A stretch of DNA of 6,878 bases from an uncultured Flavobacteriales bacterium (GTDB lineage: Bacteria > Bacteroidota > Bacteroidia > Flavobacteriales_D > Crocinitomicaceae). A program made the position numbers and the translations under genes. Below, one piece after another: positions 1 through 5,021 of this stretch. The notes below the pieces were generated by a model. It saw only the letters and a program-made list of their open reading frames with translations, was not told where the DNA came from and searched no databases. Positions within the stretch are counted from its first letter, which is position 1. Each line of letters opens with the position of its first letter. The stretch covers positions 1-6,878 of the forward strand of contig CAJQOB010000261.1 of the NCBI GenBank assembly GCA_905479845.1, in the 5' to 3' direction.

Positions 1-324
1 GGTTTCGATTTCGGATTTGCTGGATACGGTGGAACGAGCTTCATGATAGTGTACAACAAAGTGAAAACGAAATATGAGGATTTTGATGAAACCTTGTATG
101 AAATTGATGGTTCTACTTCACGTAACGGTGCTATTTTTTCACTTGGAGCTGGATTACTTGGAGGTGTGAAATACACAGTGCCTCGTATTGGAACGTTTTA
201 TTCTGATTTCAGCATTAGCTACATGTTGTTGGGACAAGCAAGCGAAACATCAACGTATACTGGATTGTACAGTAACTTGTTCTTCGGAATTAATGTAGGT
301 TACCGCAGAGATTTATTCTGGTAG
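1..324 (+). CDS. Outer-membrane beta-barrel protein, C-terminal fragment (5' end outside window)
   Basis: The frame is open from base 1 and ends at TAG 322-324, giving 107 visible residues; the Met codon at 43 is internal, not a start. The visible part alternates polar and hydrophobic/aromatic residues in strand-like stretches (GFDFGFAGYG, FYSDFSISYMLLG, NLFFGINVGYR) separated by polar turns rich in Gly, Ser, Thr and Asn. It ends in an aromatic residue (RRDLFW), as do many outer-membrane beta-barrels recognised by the BAM machinery. From this I infer an outer-membrane location. The fragment is too short to name a family, and no ligand or transport function can be assigned. Its stop codon lies one base from the stop codon of the converging kinase gene, so the two mRNAs must overlap at their 3' ends unless they terminate inside the neighbouring gene. 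Confidence 0.75.
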   Translation, partial: GFDFGFAGYGGTSFMIVYNKVKTKYEDFDETLYEIDGSTSRNGAIFSLGAGLLGGVKYTVPRIGTFYSDFSISYMLLGQASETSTYTGLYSNLFFGINVGYRRDLFW

Positions 325-325
325 A

Positions 326-1216
326 CTATTTCCAAAATCTTTTGTTCTTAATTGATTTGAAGGCTTGAATCACTTCTTCCAGTGAGTCATAACGTTCATT
401 CATGGCTGAAATTAGCAGGGCATTCACCTCTTGATGATCCATTTTATTGGGAGGTAGTTTGAATTGATGTTTGTGCGACATCTTTAGCAAGATCTTATAT
501 ACTTTGTTCGAAATATCAGAATGCTCAGGGAGGGGATGTGTTAACTGCAAATTGGTGAACACGCTCGGGTTCGGATGAATAAGTGGTAATTTTCCTGCAT
601 ATAGTCTCCAAATAACGACTCCTAAAGCAAAAACATCGGTGCGGTGATCAACCAGTTCTAAGTGATTTAGTAGTAATTCTGGTGCTGCAAATCCCAAAGG
701 GAACAGTAGCTTTCTCGCTTTGTTCTCTTCTATTTCCAATGTTCTGATCGACAATCCGAAATCAAGTAAGTGAACCTTGAATGAATCCTCTTTTTGTGCA
801 ATCAAGATGTTACTCGGTTTTATATCGCAATGGACAACGTCACTCGCTTTCAAATGTGTGAAAATAGCTTGAAGCTTTTCCAAAAGTTCAATGACAAAAG
901 GCAATCGTTGTCTGCGCTTCAGTTTTGCCCAAAATTCATCCAGAGGAATTCCTTCAACGAATTCACGTACTAGGAACAAATTGGATTCCGTTTTTTCAAA
1001 ATCCAAGGTCTTCGGTAGTCCTTCGAAATCAAAACTAAAACTTGCTTCAGCTCTAAGGCGATCAGCATTTGTTGGATCATCCGCTTTGGTCCTCACTGCT
1101 TTTAGGACAACCTTTTTTCCTGATTGCATGTCTGAGGCTAGAAAGATTTCACCGAACTTTCGCTTGCGCTGAGCTCCAAGTCGTTTTTCGAGTTTATATT
1201 TTTCGGAGAATTCCAC
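326..1216 (-). CDS. Soluble Hanks-type serine/threonine protein kinase
   Basis: A single kinase domain fills all 296 residues; there is no membrane segment, PASTA repeat or other sensor, so it should be cytoplasmic. Visible landmarks are the ATP-anchoring Lys39 in VVLKAV, a candidate C-helix Glu57, the catalytic loop HCDIKPSN (129-136, Asp131, Asn136), the metal-binding DFG (152-154), APE (178-180), and the structural Asp195 in DVFALG. The C-lobe ends with NERYDSLEEV, the usual bacterial kinase ending. Two things are odd. The glycine loop (13-25) is stretched and basic and lacks the central glycine of GxGxxG. The catalytic loop has Cys130 instead of Arg, making this a 'non-RD' kinase, a class often independent of activation-loop phosphorylation. 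The start is GTG (1216-1214): an in-frame stop lies eight codons upstream and the first in-frame ATG (residue 30) would remove the glycine loop. The substrate is unknown. It is divergent from the SiaC-like gene, but no functional link is shown. Confidence 0.93.
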   Translation of the reverse strand: MEFSEKYKLEKRLGAQRKRKFGEIFLASDMQSGKKVVLKAVRTKADDPTNADRLRAEASFSFDFEGLPKTLDFEKTESNLFLVREFVEGIPLDEFWAKLKRRQRLPFVIELLEKLQAIFTHLKASDVVHCDIKPSNILIAQKEDSFKVHLLDFGLSIRTLEIEENKARKLLFPLGFAAPELLLNHLELVDHRTDVFALGVVIWRLYAGKLPLIHPNPSVFTNLQLTHPLPEHSDISNKVYKILLKMSHKHQFKLPPNKMDHQEVNALLISAMNERYDSLEEVIQAFKSIKNKRFWK

Positions 1217-1463
1217 ATTCGAAGGTAGGGAAATCGATTAAATGGGTTTAAAACGGGATTTAGACGAAATATTGTGAGTGAATAAACTTACCTTCTAGTT
1301 GAGTAAAGTCATGCTTTCATCGATTATTCTTTCATTTTTTAATTTATCAAATCTTATTCGTCGACATAATACATTTATTAAGCGAGTAATTAAAGTCATT
1401 GGTAGAAAAAAGCACAACTTATTCACAGAAAAATCCCAAATTGCGTGTCGAACTAGATGATTT
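1217..1463. other. AT-rich divergent intergenic region between kinase and SiaC-like gene
   Basis: This 247-bp spacer must hold the promoters of both divergent genes, but I found no exact TAnnTTTG box on either strand. The nearest is TAAGTTTA on the minus strand (1290-1283), one mismatch and without a good -33 TTG. It contains an 8-bp inverted pair, GTGAATAA (1278-1285) and TTATTCAC (1419-1426), about 130 bp apart. The right arm extends to TTATTCACA (1419-1427), an exact match to the DnaA-box consensus TTATNCACA; the left arm is an 8-of-9 match in the opposite orientation. No convincing ORF or RNA gene is seen here. Confidence 0.5.
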
Positions 1464-1862
1464 ATGGAGAAACTGGAGATCAAAGAAACTGCACAAACAC
1501 CGTTTGTATGTTTCAATGGACAGACTGGAGAGATGGAAATCAAGGGGCGATCTATCCCTGAGGAAGCTGATAAGTTTTGGCTGCCTGTTTTGAGCTGGTT
1601 TGAATCATTTATGTTGAATCCAACAGATTCGATTACGGTCAAACTTAATTTCGAGTACTTCAACATTAGTTCTTCTAAACGAATTCTCTTTTTGCTCTAC
1701 AAATTGAATGAACTTGATGCCCTCGGGAAAGAGGTTAAAGTTGAGTGGCATTACAAAAAATCTGATGTGGATATGTACGAGGTTGGACAAGACTACGCTT
1801 ACATGGTCAAGGTACCGTTTGAATTTATTGCAGACAGGGAATTAGAATTGGTCAATATCTAA
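1464..1862 (+). CDS. DUF1987 / SiaC-family regulatory phosphoprotein-like
   Basis: The 132-residue product matches the family pattern along its whole length: an N-terminal TPFVCFN strand, GEMEIKGRSIPEEADKFW (22-39), PVLSWFESF (41-49), a strand ending in FEYFN (63-67), SSSKRILFLLYKL, then VEWHYKKSDVDMYEVGQDYA. In Pseudomonas aeruginosa SiaC is a small protein that activates the diguanylate cyclase SiaD; SiaB phosphorylates it on Thr68 and the PP2C phosphatase SiaA reverses this. Here residue 68 is Ile (ATT 1665-1667), in FEYFNISSSK, so the expected phospho-acceptor is absent; Ser69-71 follow directly. The start is fixed by an in-frame TGA at 1458-1460, two codons upstream. No SiaB-like kinase, PP2C phosphatase or GGDEF protein is in the window; the nearest kinase is the divergent Hanks-type one. 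The family assignment is strong, the role in this organism is inference. Confidence 0.88.
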   Translation: MEKLEIKETAQTPFVCFNGQTGEMEIKGRSIPEEADKFWLPVLSWFESFMLNPTDSITVKLNFEYFNISSSKRILFLLYKLNELDALGKEVKVEWHYKKSDVDMYEVGQDYAYMVKVPFEFIADRELELVNI

Positions 1863-1901
1863 CAAGAGGCAAATATTTAGCATTTTTTGGATGAAAACTT
1901 T

Positions 1902-1928
1902 GGCGCTTTCTTTTCGAAGCGTTTTTTT
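1902..1928 (+). terminator. Probable intrinsic terminator after the SiaC-like gene
   Basis: The arms CGCTTT (1904-1909) and GAAGCG (1916-1921) pair across a 6-nt loop CTTTTC; one pair is a T-G wobble, and two G-T wobbles can extend the base. Seven T residues (1922-1928) follow immediately. It lies 40 nt after the SiaC-like stop codon and before the next operon's start. The stem is short, so it may be only moderately efficient. Confidence 0.6.
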
Positions 1929-1932
1929 CGTG

Positions 1933-1940
1933 TATTTTTG
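1933..1940 (+). promoter_or_regulatory. Candidate Bacteroidota -7 promoter box (TATTTTTG) for the small-protein/OmpH-like operon
   Basis: TATTTTTG matches TAnnTTTG exactly and ends 15 nt before the GTG start at 1956, so a transcript from it would have a leader of only about 8-10 nt. It begins 4 nt after the T-tract of the preceding terminator. No TTG lies at the usual -33 spacing; that position is occupied by the hairpin. Because the region is T-rich, a chance match is possible. Confidence 0.45.
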
Positions 1941-1955
1941 CTTCAAAATTATACT

Positions 1956-2207
1956 GTGAGATTAGTAAAAGACATTCCACACGACCGTTACAAAATTCAA
2001 GTGTTCAATTACAATGCGAAGTATATCGTGAAGATTGAGCTTGGTCAGTTTGAGCAGACATACAAAATTGGCGAAACGGATGTATACGGATTGGATGATG
2101 TTGAACGAATGATCACACCAGAATTATTATCGAATGCCCTCAAACGATTTGTAGAAATGCGATCGGATTGGGAAGAGGCTTTCAAACAAAAGAACGTACA
2201 AGCATGA
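1956..2207 (+). CDS. Small conserved-looking protein of unknown function, 83 aa
   Basis: I do not recognise a named family. The product begins M(GTG)RLVKDIPHDRYKIQVF, continues with strand-like segments (YKIQVFNYN, KYIVKIELG, FEQTYKIGE), and ends in a helical region around GLDDVERMITPELL and KRFVEMRSDWEEAFK. It is charged and has no signal peptide or membrane segment, so it is probably a small cytoplasmic alpha/beta protein. The frame is also open to an ATG at 1887, but that extension would translate the terminator hairpin and T-tract into a Phe-rich tail and would run through the TATTTTTG box. GTG at 1956 is therefore the better start. The last codons overlap the ATG of the OmpH-like gene as ATGA (2204-2207), implying translational coupling. 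The protein may act on or with its partner, but that is only inferred from the overlap. Confidence 0.75.
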   Translation: MRLVKDIPHDRYKIQVFNYNAKYIVKIELGQFEQTYKIGETDVYGLDDVERMITPELLSNALKRFVEMRSDWEEAFKQKNVQA

Positions 2208-2755
2208 AAATTTTAGGAGTAGCAATTGTAATGGTCGCTTTATTGGCGTCTTGTGGAGATAAAGGAAAAAAATCAAGTGGGTCAAGTAACTCAAGTTTGA
2301 ATATTGCTTATTACGTTCAAGATAGCATCGCTGAGAATTTTGAGTTTTACAAAACGAATACAGAAGAACTTAGAGCCGATGAGGAAGTGATAAATGCGAA
2401 ATTGACTGAGCTTCAAATGGAAGGTGCGAAATTGGCCCAAATGTACGAGTCGAAGATGGCGCAAGGACAATTGGCTCCAAACGGTCAGAAATATTACCAA
2501 AACGAAATTGGTAAAATCCAAAAGGAAATGCAGAGCATTCAAGAATCTGAAGGTGCTGTTTTGACTGAAAGAGGTGCCGAATTTGACAAGGATTTGTTCG
2601 AAAAAATGGACACATACGCGAAGGAATACGCGAAAGAAAATGGCCTTAGCATGATTCTTACAAAAGGTCAATTGAGTTCGATTCTTTACATTGATGAGTC
2701 AATGGACATCACAATGGATTTGATCGAATACATGAATGAGCAAGAGAAGAAATAA
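2204..2755 (+). CDS. OmpH/Skp-family periplasmic chaperone-like lipoprotein
   Basis: The 183-residue protein opens with a type II signal peptide: Lys2, a hydrophobic core, and the lipobox LASC with Cys17 as the lipidation site. A short Gly/Ser/Lys linker (18-31) follows, then the OmpH/Skp pattern: a beta segment LNIAYYVQDSI (about 32-42), a long charged helical hairpin (about 45-140, rich in Glu, Lys and Gln), and a closing segment with YAKENGLSMILTKG and SILYIDES. Skp-like proteins are trimeric 'jellyfish' chaperones that hold unfolded outer-membrane proteins in the periplasm. A lipid anchor in place of soluble Skp is seen in Bacteroidota homologues. The residues after Cys17 are basic and Ser/Gly-rich rather than the acidic lipoprotein export signal, so surface exposure is not predicted; I infer a periplasm-facing anchor. 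An upstream in-frame ATG at 2168 lies inside the preceding gene and would bury the signal peptide, so ATG 2204 is chosen. Confidence 0.88.
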   Translation: MKILGVAIVMVALLASCGDKGKKSSGSSNSSLNIAYYVQDSIAENFEFYKTNTEELRADEEVINAKLTELQMEGAKLAQMYESKMAQGQLAPNGQKYYQNEIGKIQKEMQSIQESEGAVLTERGAEFDKDLFEKMDTYAKEYAKENGLSMILTKGQLSSILYIDESMDITMDLIEYMNEQEKK

Positions 2756-2776
2756 TCTCACTTAACCTTTCTAATA

Positions 2777-3328
2777 ATGCTAGTTGCACAGCAAAAACAG
2801 CAAGAGAATATCGCAGAGTACATTTTGTACATGTATCAAATTGAAGACGTTGTACGCGCCTACAAATTTGACATGGAAGAAATTATCGAACATTACGTGC
2901 GCCCACAGCTTCCAGATGAATCATTCCTGACCCAATATCGAGAGTGGTACAAAAGAATCATCAATGAAATGAAAGCGAACAAGTTGGAAAAAGCTGGACA
3001 CATGCCGTCTTTGGATGAGGTGATGATTGAATTGTCATACTTGCACACAACATTGCTTACTGCAACGAAGGATCCGAAATACATCGGAATCATTGAAGCA
3101 GCTGCTCAGAATATTAGTGACTTCAAGCAAAAATCCAACTTAAAGGATAAGAACGATATCGAGATAGCCTTTCACGCAATGTACATGAAGCTCTTGCTTC
3201 GTTTGCAGAAGAAGGAAATCAGTGCCGAAACAGAAGAAGCTTTCGATTCAATGCGAATTATGTTGGCATATTTAAGTCGTGGTTACCACAAAATGAAAGC
3301 TGGTGACTTGGACTTTTTGAAGAATTGA
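2777..3328 (+). CDS. DUF4924 family protein
   Basis: The 183-residue product matches DUF4924, a family found in Bacteroidota and of unknown function. The N-terminus has the characteristic NIAEYILYMYQIEDVVRA (residues 11-28) followed by FDMEEIIEHYV. The rest is predicted almost wholly alpha-helical, with a conserved-looking central stretch (HMPSLDEVMIELSYLHTTLL) and an SRGYHKMKAGDL ending. There is no signal peptide or membrane segment, so it should be cytoplasmic. It begins 21 nt after the OmpH-like stop codon on the same strand and is probably the last gene of a three-gene operon. No catalytic motif is visible, and I do not assign a function. Confidence 0.88.
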   Translation: MLVAQQKQQENIAEYILYMYQIEDVVRAYKFDMEEIIEHYVRPQLPDESFLTQYREWYKRIINEMKANKLEKAGHMPSLDEVMIELSYLHTTLLTATKDPKYIGIIEAAAQNISDFKQKSNLKDKNDIEIAFHAMYMKLLLRLQKKEISAETEEAFDSMRIMLAYLSRGYHKMKAGDLDFLKN

Positions 3329-3351
3329 TTTTTGGATTTTTCAGATTACTG

Positions 3352-3371
3352 GAACGCATAGCGTTTGGATT
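3352..3371 (-). repeat. Inverted, degenerate relative of the stop-codon-associated repeat
   Basis: On the minus strand this reads AATCCAAACGCTATGCGTTC, resembling the AATCCAAA-GC-rich core of the repeat at 3387-3419 in opposite orientation. TTTGGATT (3364-3371) pairs exactly with AATCCAAA (3397-3404), with three more G-C pairs past a two-base bulge. Inside it, AACGC (3353-3357) and GCGTT (3361-3365) form a small perfect dyad. It lies between the 3' ends of the converging DUF4924 and flavoprotein genes and could weakly hinder read-through, but there is no T-tract directly after it. Confidence 0.45.
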
Positions 3372-3386
3372 AGATTTTATTTCGAA

Positions 3387-3419
3387 CAATCCAACCAATC
3401 CAAAAGCGCAGCGCGTCTA
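3387..3419 (-). repeat. Short dispersed repeat unit overlapping the flavoprotein stop codon
   Basis: Bases 3387-3417 align with 4961-4991 at 25 of 32 columns with two single-base gaps. The sub-part 3397-3419 aligns with 4996-5020 at 20 of 25 columns. Read on the minus strand it starts TAGACGCGCTGCGC and runs into TTTTGGATTGGTTGGATTG. The initial TAG is the stop codon of the flavoprotein gene. Confidence 0.6.
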
Positions 3420-4811
3420 AATGATTTTCCCAGGATTCAAGATCCCCTTCGGGTCAAACACATTCTTAATCGACCGCATTAAGTTCAAACTGGTATCTGA
3501 AAAAGCAATGTCCATGTACGGTTTCTGAACCAATCCAATTCCGTGCTCACCTGACAGTGTACCTCCCATTCGAACCACCTCTTGGAATAACTCGCGAATA
3601 GCTATCGGTAATTCTTCATTCCATTGCTCATCGGTCAAGTCACCTTTGATAATGTTGACGTGTAAGTTTCCATCACCTGCATGACCGTAGCAGACGGACT
3701 TAAATCCATAGTTGCCACCAATCCGTTTGATGTGATGTAGCAACTCGGGTAGAGCAAATCGAGGAACAACAGTGTCTTCTTCTTTGTAAATTGAATTCGC
3801 CTTCACTGCTTCACCAACAGAGCGGCGTAATTTCCACAAAGCATCTTTCTGAGCTTGGGATTCAGCAAAAAGTACCTCGTCCGTTTCAAATTGCTCTAGT
3901 ACCTCCATGATTTTAGTGCAATCATTCATCAAGATTTCAGAATCAAATCCATCTACCTCAATTAACAAATGAGCCGCGTGATTCTCACCAATATGAATAG
4001 TGGAGTCTCCCAAGAATTCTTGTGTCCAGATCAACGCGTCGCGCTCCATGAATTCCAACCCGCTCGGGGTAATTCCTTCTTTGAAAATTGCTCCAACTGC
4101 TTCACAGGCTTTCTCTGCGCTAAAGAATGGAGCAAGAAGTAAGAGGTTTTGCGTTGGATGCGGAATCAACTTCAAAACAATCTTTGTGATGACAGCCAAA
4201 GTGCCTTCCGATCCTGTGATGAGTTGAGTTAAATTGTATCCTGTAGCATTCTTGAGTACATTCGCTCCCGTCCAAATAATTTCACCTGTTGGAAGAACGA
4301 CTTCAAGATTGAGAACGTATTCGTTCGTAACGCCGTATTTTACAGCCTTGGGACCGCCAGAATTTTCGGAAACATTTCCTCCAATAAAACAACTCCCTTT
4401 ACTCGCTGGGTCAGGTGGATAGAACAAGCCTTTTTCTTTGACCGTGTCTTGAAGTACTTGCGTAATCACCCCAGGCTCTGTTGTTACCTGATGATTATTT
4501 TCGTCAATGTTCAGAATGCGATTGAATTTCTCCATTGATAGTGCAACTCCTCCATGAACGGGAATTGCGCCGCCGCTCAAACCTGTGCGCGCTCCAGATG
4601 GAGTTACGCAAATGTTTTCAGCATGACAGTGAATCATGATTTTAGAAACTTCCTCGGGCGTACTTGGTTTCAAAACAACGGTCGGAAGGATGGAAATGTC
4701 CTCAGTTTCGTCGTGACTGTAATTGTACAGCGATTCATCATCAACAAAACATCGATCACCAAGAATTGATTGGAATACAGAAATATCGTCAGAAGAAATC
4801 ACTTTGAACAT
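3417..4811 (-). CDS. FAD-linked oxidase, GlcD / D-lactate (2-hydroxyacid) dehydrogenase family
   Basis: The 464-residue product has the two-domain layout of this family. An N-terminal FAD_binding_4 domain (about 42-220) shows PSGARTGLSGG (71-81), YPPDP (131-135), GGNVSENSGGPKAVKYG (144-160) and GSEGTLAVIT (200-209). A C-terminal FAD-oxidase domain (about 225-462) shows EEDTVVP (344-350), YGHAGDGNLHVNI (375-387), SGEHGIG (420-426) and the closing DPKGILNPGK (453-462). His377, His384 and Glu422 fall where relatives bind the active-site metal. Such enzymes oxidise D-2-hydroxyacids such as D-lactate or glycolate to 2-oxoacids and pass electrons to the respiratory chain or an electron carrier. Length is normal for GlcD. 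No GlcE or GlcF (Fe-S) partner is adjacent and no extra C-terminal Fe-S domain is fused, so a stand-alone dehydrogenase is likely. The substrate cannot be settled from sequence. There is no signal peptide. The ATG start lies 14 nt after a TATTTTTG box. Confidence 0.93.
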   Translation of the reverse strand: MFKVISSDDISVFQSILGDRCFVDDESLYNYSHDETEDISILPTVVLKPSTPEEVSKIMIHCHAENICVTPSGARTGLSGGAIPVHGGVALSMEKFNRILNIDENNHQVTTEPGVITQVLQDTVKEKGLFYPPDPASKGSCFIGGNVSENSGGPKAVKYGVTNEYVLNLEVVLPTGEIIWTGANVLKNATGYNLTQLITGSEGTLAVITKIVLKLIPHPTQNLLLLAPFFSAEKACEAVGAIFKEGITPSGLEFMERDALIWTQEFLGDSTIHIGENHAAHLLIEVDGFDSEILMNDCTKIMEVLEQFETDEVLFAESQAQKDALWKLRRSVGEAVKANSIYKEEDTVVPRFALPELLHHIKRIGGNYGFKSVCYGHAGDGNLHVNIIKGDLTDEQWNEELPIAIRELFQEVVRMGGTLSGEHGIGLVQKPYMDIAFSDTSLNLMRSIKNVFDPKGILNPGKII

Positions 4812-4825
4812 AAAATTGCTTTGCC

Positions 4826-4833
4826 CAAAAATA
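4826..4833 (-). promoter_or_regulatory. Candidate -7 promoter box (TATTTTTG) for the flavoprotein gene
   Basis: On the minus strand, TATTTTTG matches TAnnTTTG exactly and lies 14 nt before the ATG at 4811. It falls 7 nt beyond the terminator hairpin stem, so this gene would be transcribed independently of the OmpA-family gene upstream. No TTG is present at -33, where the hairpin lies. The layout mirrors the one at 1902-1956. Confidence 0.45.
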
Positions 4834-4840
4834 AGTAATT

Positions 4841-4884
4841 AAAAAATCCCGATTTGGAACATGAGTCCGAATCGGGATTTTTTT
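4841..4884 (-). terminator. Strong bidirectional intrinsic terminator hairpin
   Basis: The outer arms 4841-4854 and 4870-4883 pair perfectly over 14 bp around the core TCCCGATT/AATCGGGA. One T-G wobble and GGA/TCC continue the stem inward to 18 bp with a 7-nt loop (4859-4865). The A-tract on one side and T-tract on the other give a U-run on either strand. Only minus-strand genes flank it, so it should stop transcription from the OmpA-family gene before the flavoprotein gene. No plus-strand gene ends here. Confidence 0.85.
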
Positions 4885-4943
4885 GTAGAAGTTAGGGATG
4901 CTATTGACATCCAAAATAATCACAGGTAGAAGTAGTTTCTATT

Positions 4944-4977
4944 CAAACCTACAAACCACGCCATCCAACAATCCAAA
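4944..4977 (-). promoter_or_regulatory. Candidate promoter in the gap upstream of the terminator
   Basis: On the minus strand TAGGTTTG (4951-4944) matches TAnnTTTG exactly. Upstream lie TTTG (4977-4974, spacer 22) and TTG (4971-4969, spacer 17), both inside the 17-23 range reported for Bacteroidota promoters. It overlaps the repeat at 4961-4991. Transcription would start near 4937 and run into the hairpin at 4883-4841. Confidence 0.35.
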
Positions 4978-4991
4978 GGCAAAGCCGTGTC
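4961..4991 (-). repeat. Short dispersed repeat unit, second copy
   Basis: This 31-nt unit aligns with 3387-3417 (25 of 32 columns). On the minus strand it begins GACACGGCTTTGCC and ends in TTTGGATTGTTGGATGG. It follows the third copy (4996-5020) in the same orientation, making a loose tandem downstream of the OmpA-family gene. Confidence 0.55.
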
Positions 4992-4995
4992 GGAA

Positions 4996-5020
4996 AATCT
5001 GAAAGGCGCAGCTGAGTCTA
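4996..5020 (-). repeat. Short repeat unit immediately after the OmpA-family stop codon
   Basis: On the minus strand it reads TAGACTCAGCTGCGCCTTTC then AGATT. It shares TAGAC, GCTGCGC, TTT and GATT with the copy at 3419-3397 (20 of 25 aligned columns). It begins one base after the TAA stop codon of the OmpA-family gene. Confidence 0.55.
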
Positions 5021-5021
5021 T

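Noticed and set aside
1277..1427. Replication origin
   Set aside because: Only one exact and one near DnaA-box match were found, with no cluster of boxes and no dnaA, dnaN, gidA or parAB genes nearby.
1295..1666. 123-codon minus-strand open frame running from the spacer into the SiaC-like gene
   Set aside because: It overlaps the well-supported SiaC-like coding region, has no family resemblance, and its composition is that of a random frame in AT-rich DNA.
2291..2671. 126-codon open frame antisense to the OmpH-like gene (and a second one at 2370-2615)
   Set aside because: The products are Phe/His/Leu-rich with no recognisable domain, which is what the complement of a Glu/Lys/Gln-rich coiled coil gives. 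The sense gene has a clear lipobox and OmpH pattern.
3329..3416. Strong intrinsic terminator between the converging DUF4924 and flavoprotein genes
   Set aside because: Small dyads exist (AACGC-ATA-GCGTT; TTTGGATT/AATCCAAA) but none is followed directly by a T-tract on either strand, so I list the region as repeats rather than a terminator.
3417..4811. Part of a glcDEF operon or an LldEFG-like lactate utilisation cluster
   Set aside because: Neither neighbour is a GlcE, GlcF or Fe-S protein; the flanking genes are a DUF4924 protein on the other strand and an OmpA-family gene behind a strong terminator.
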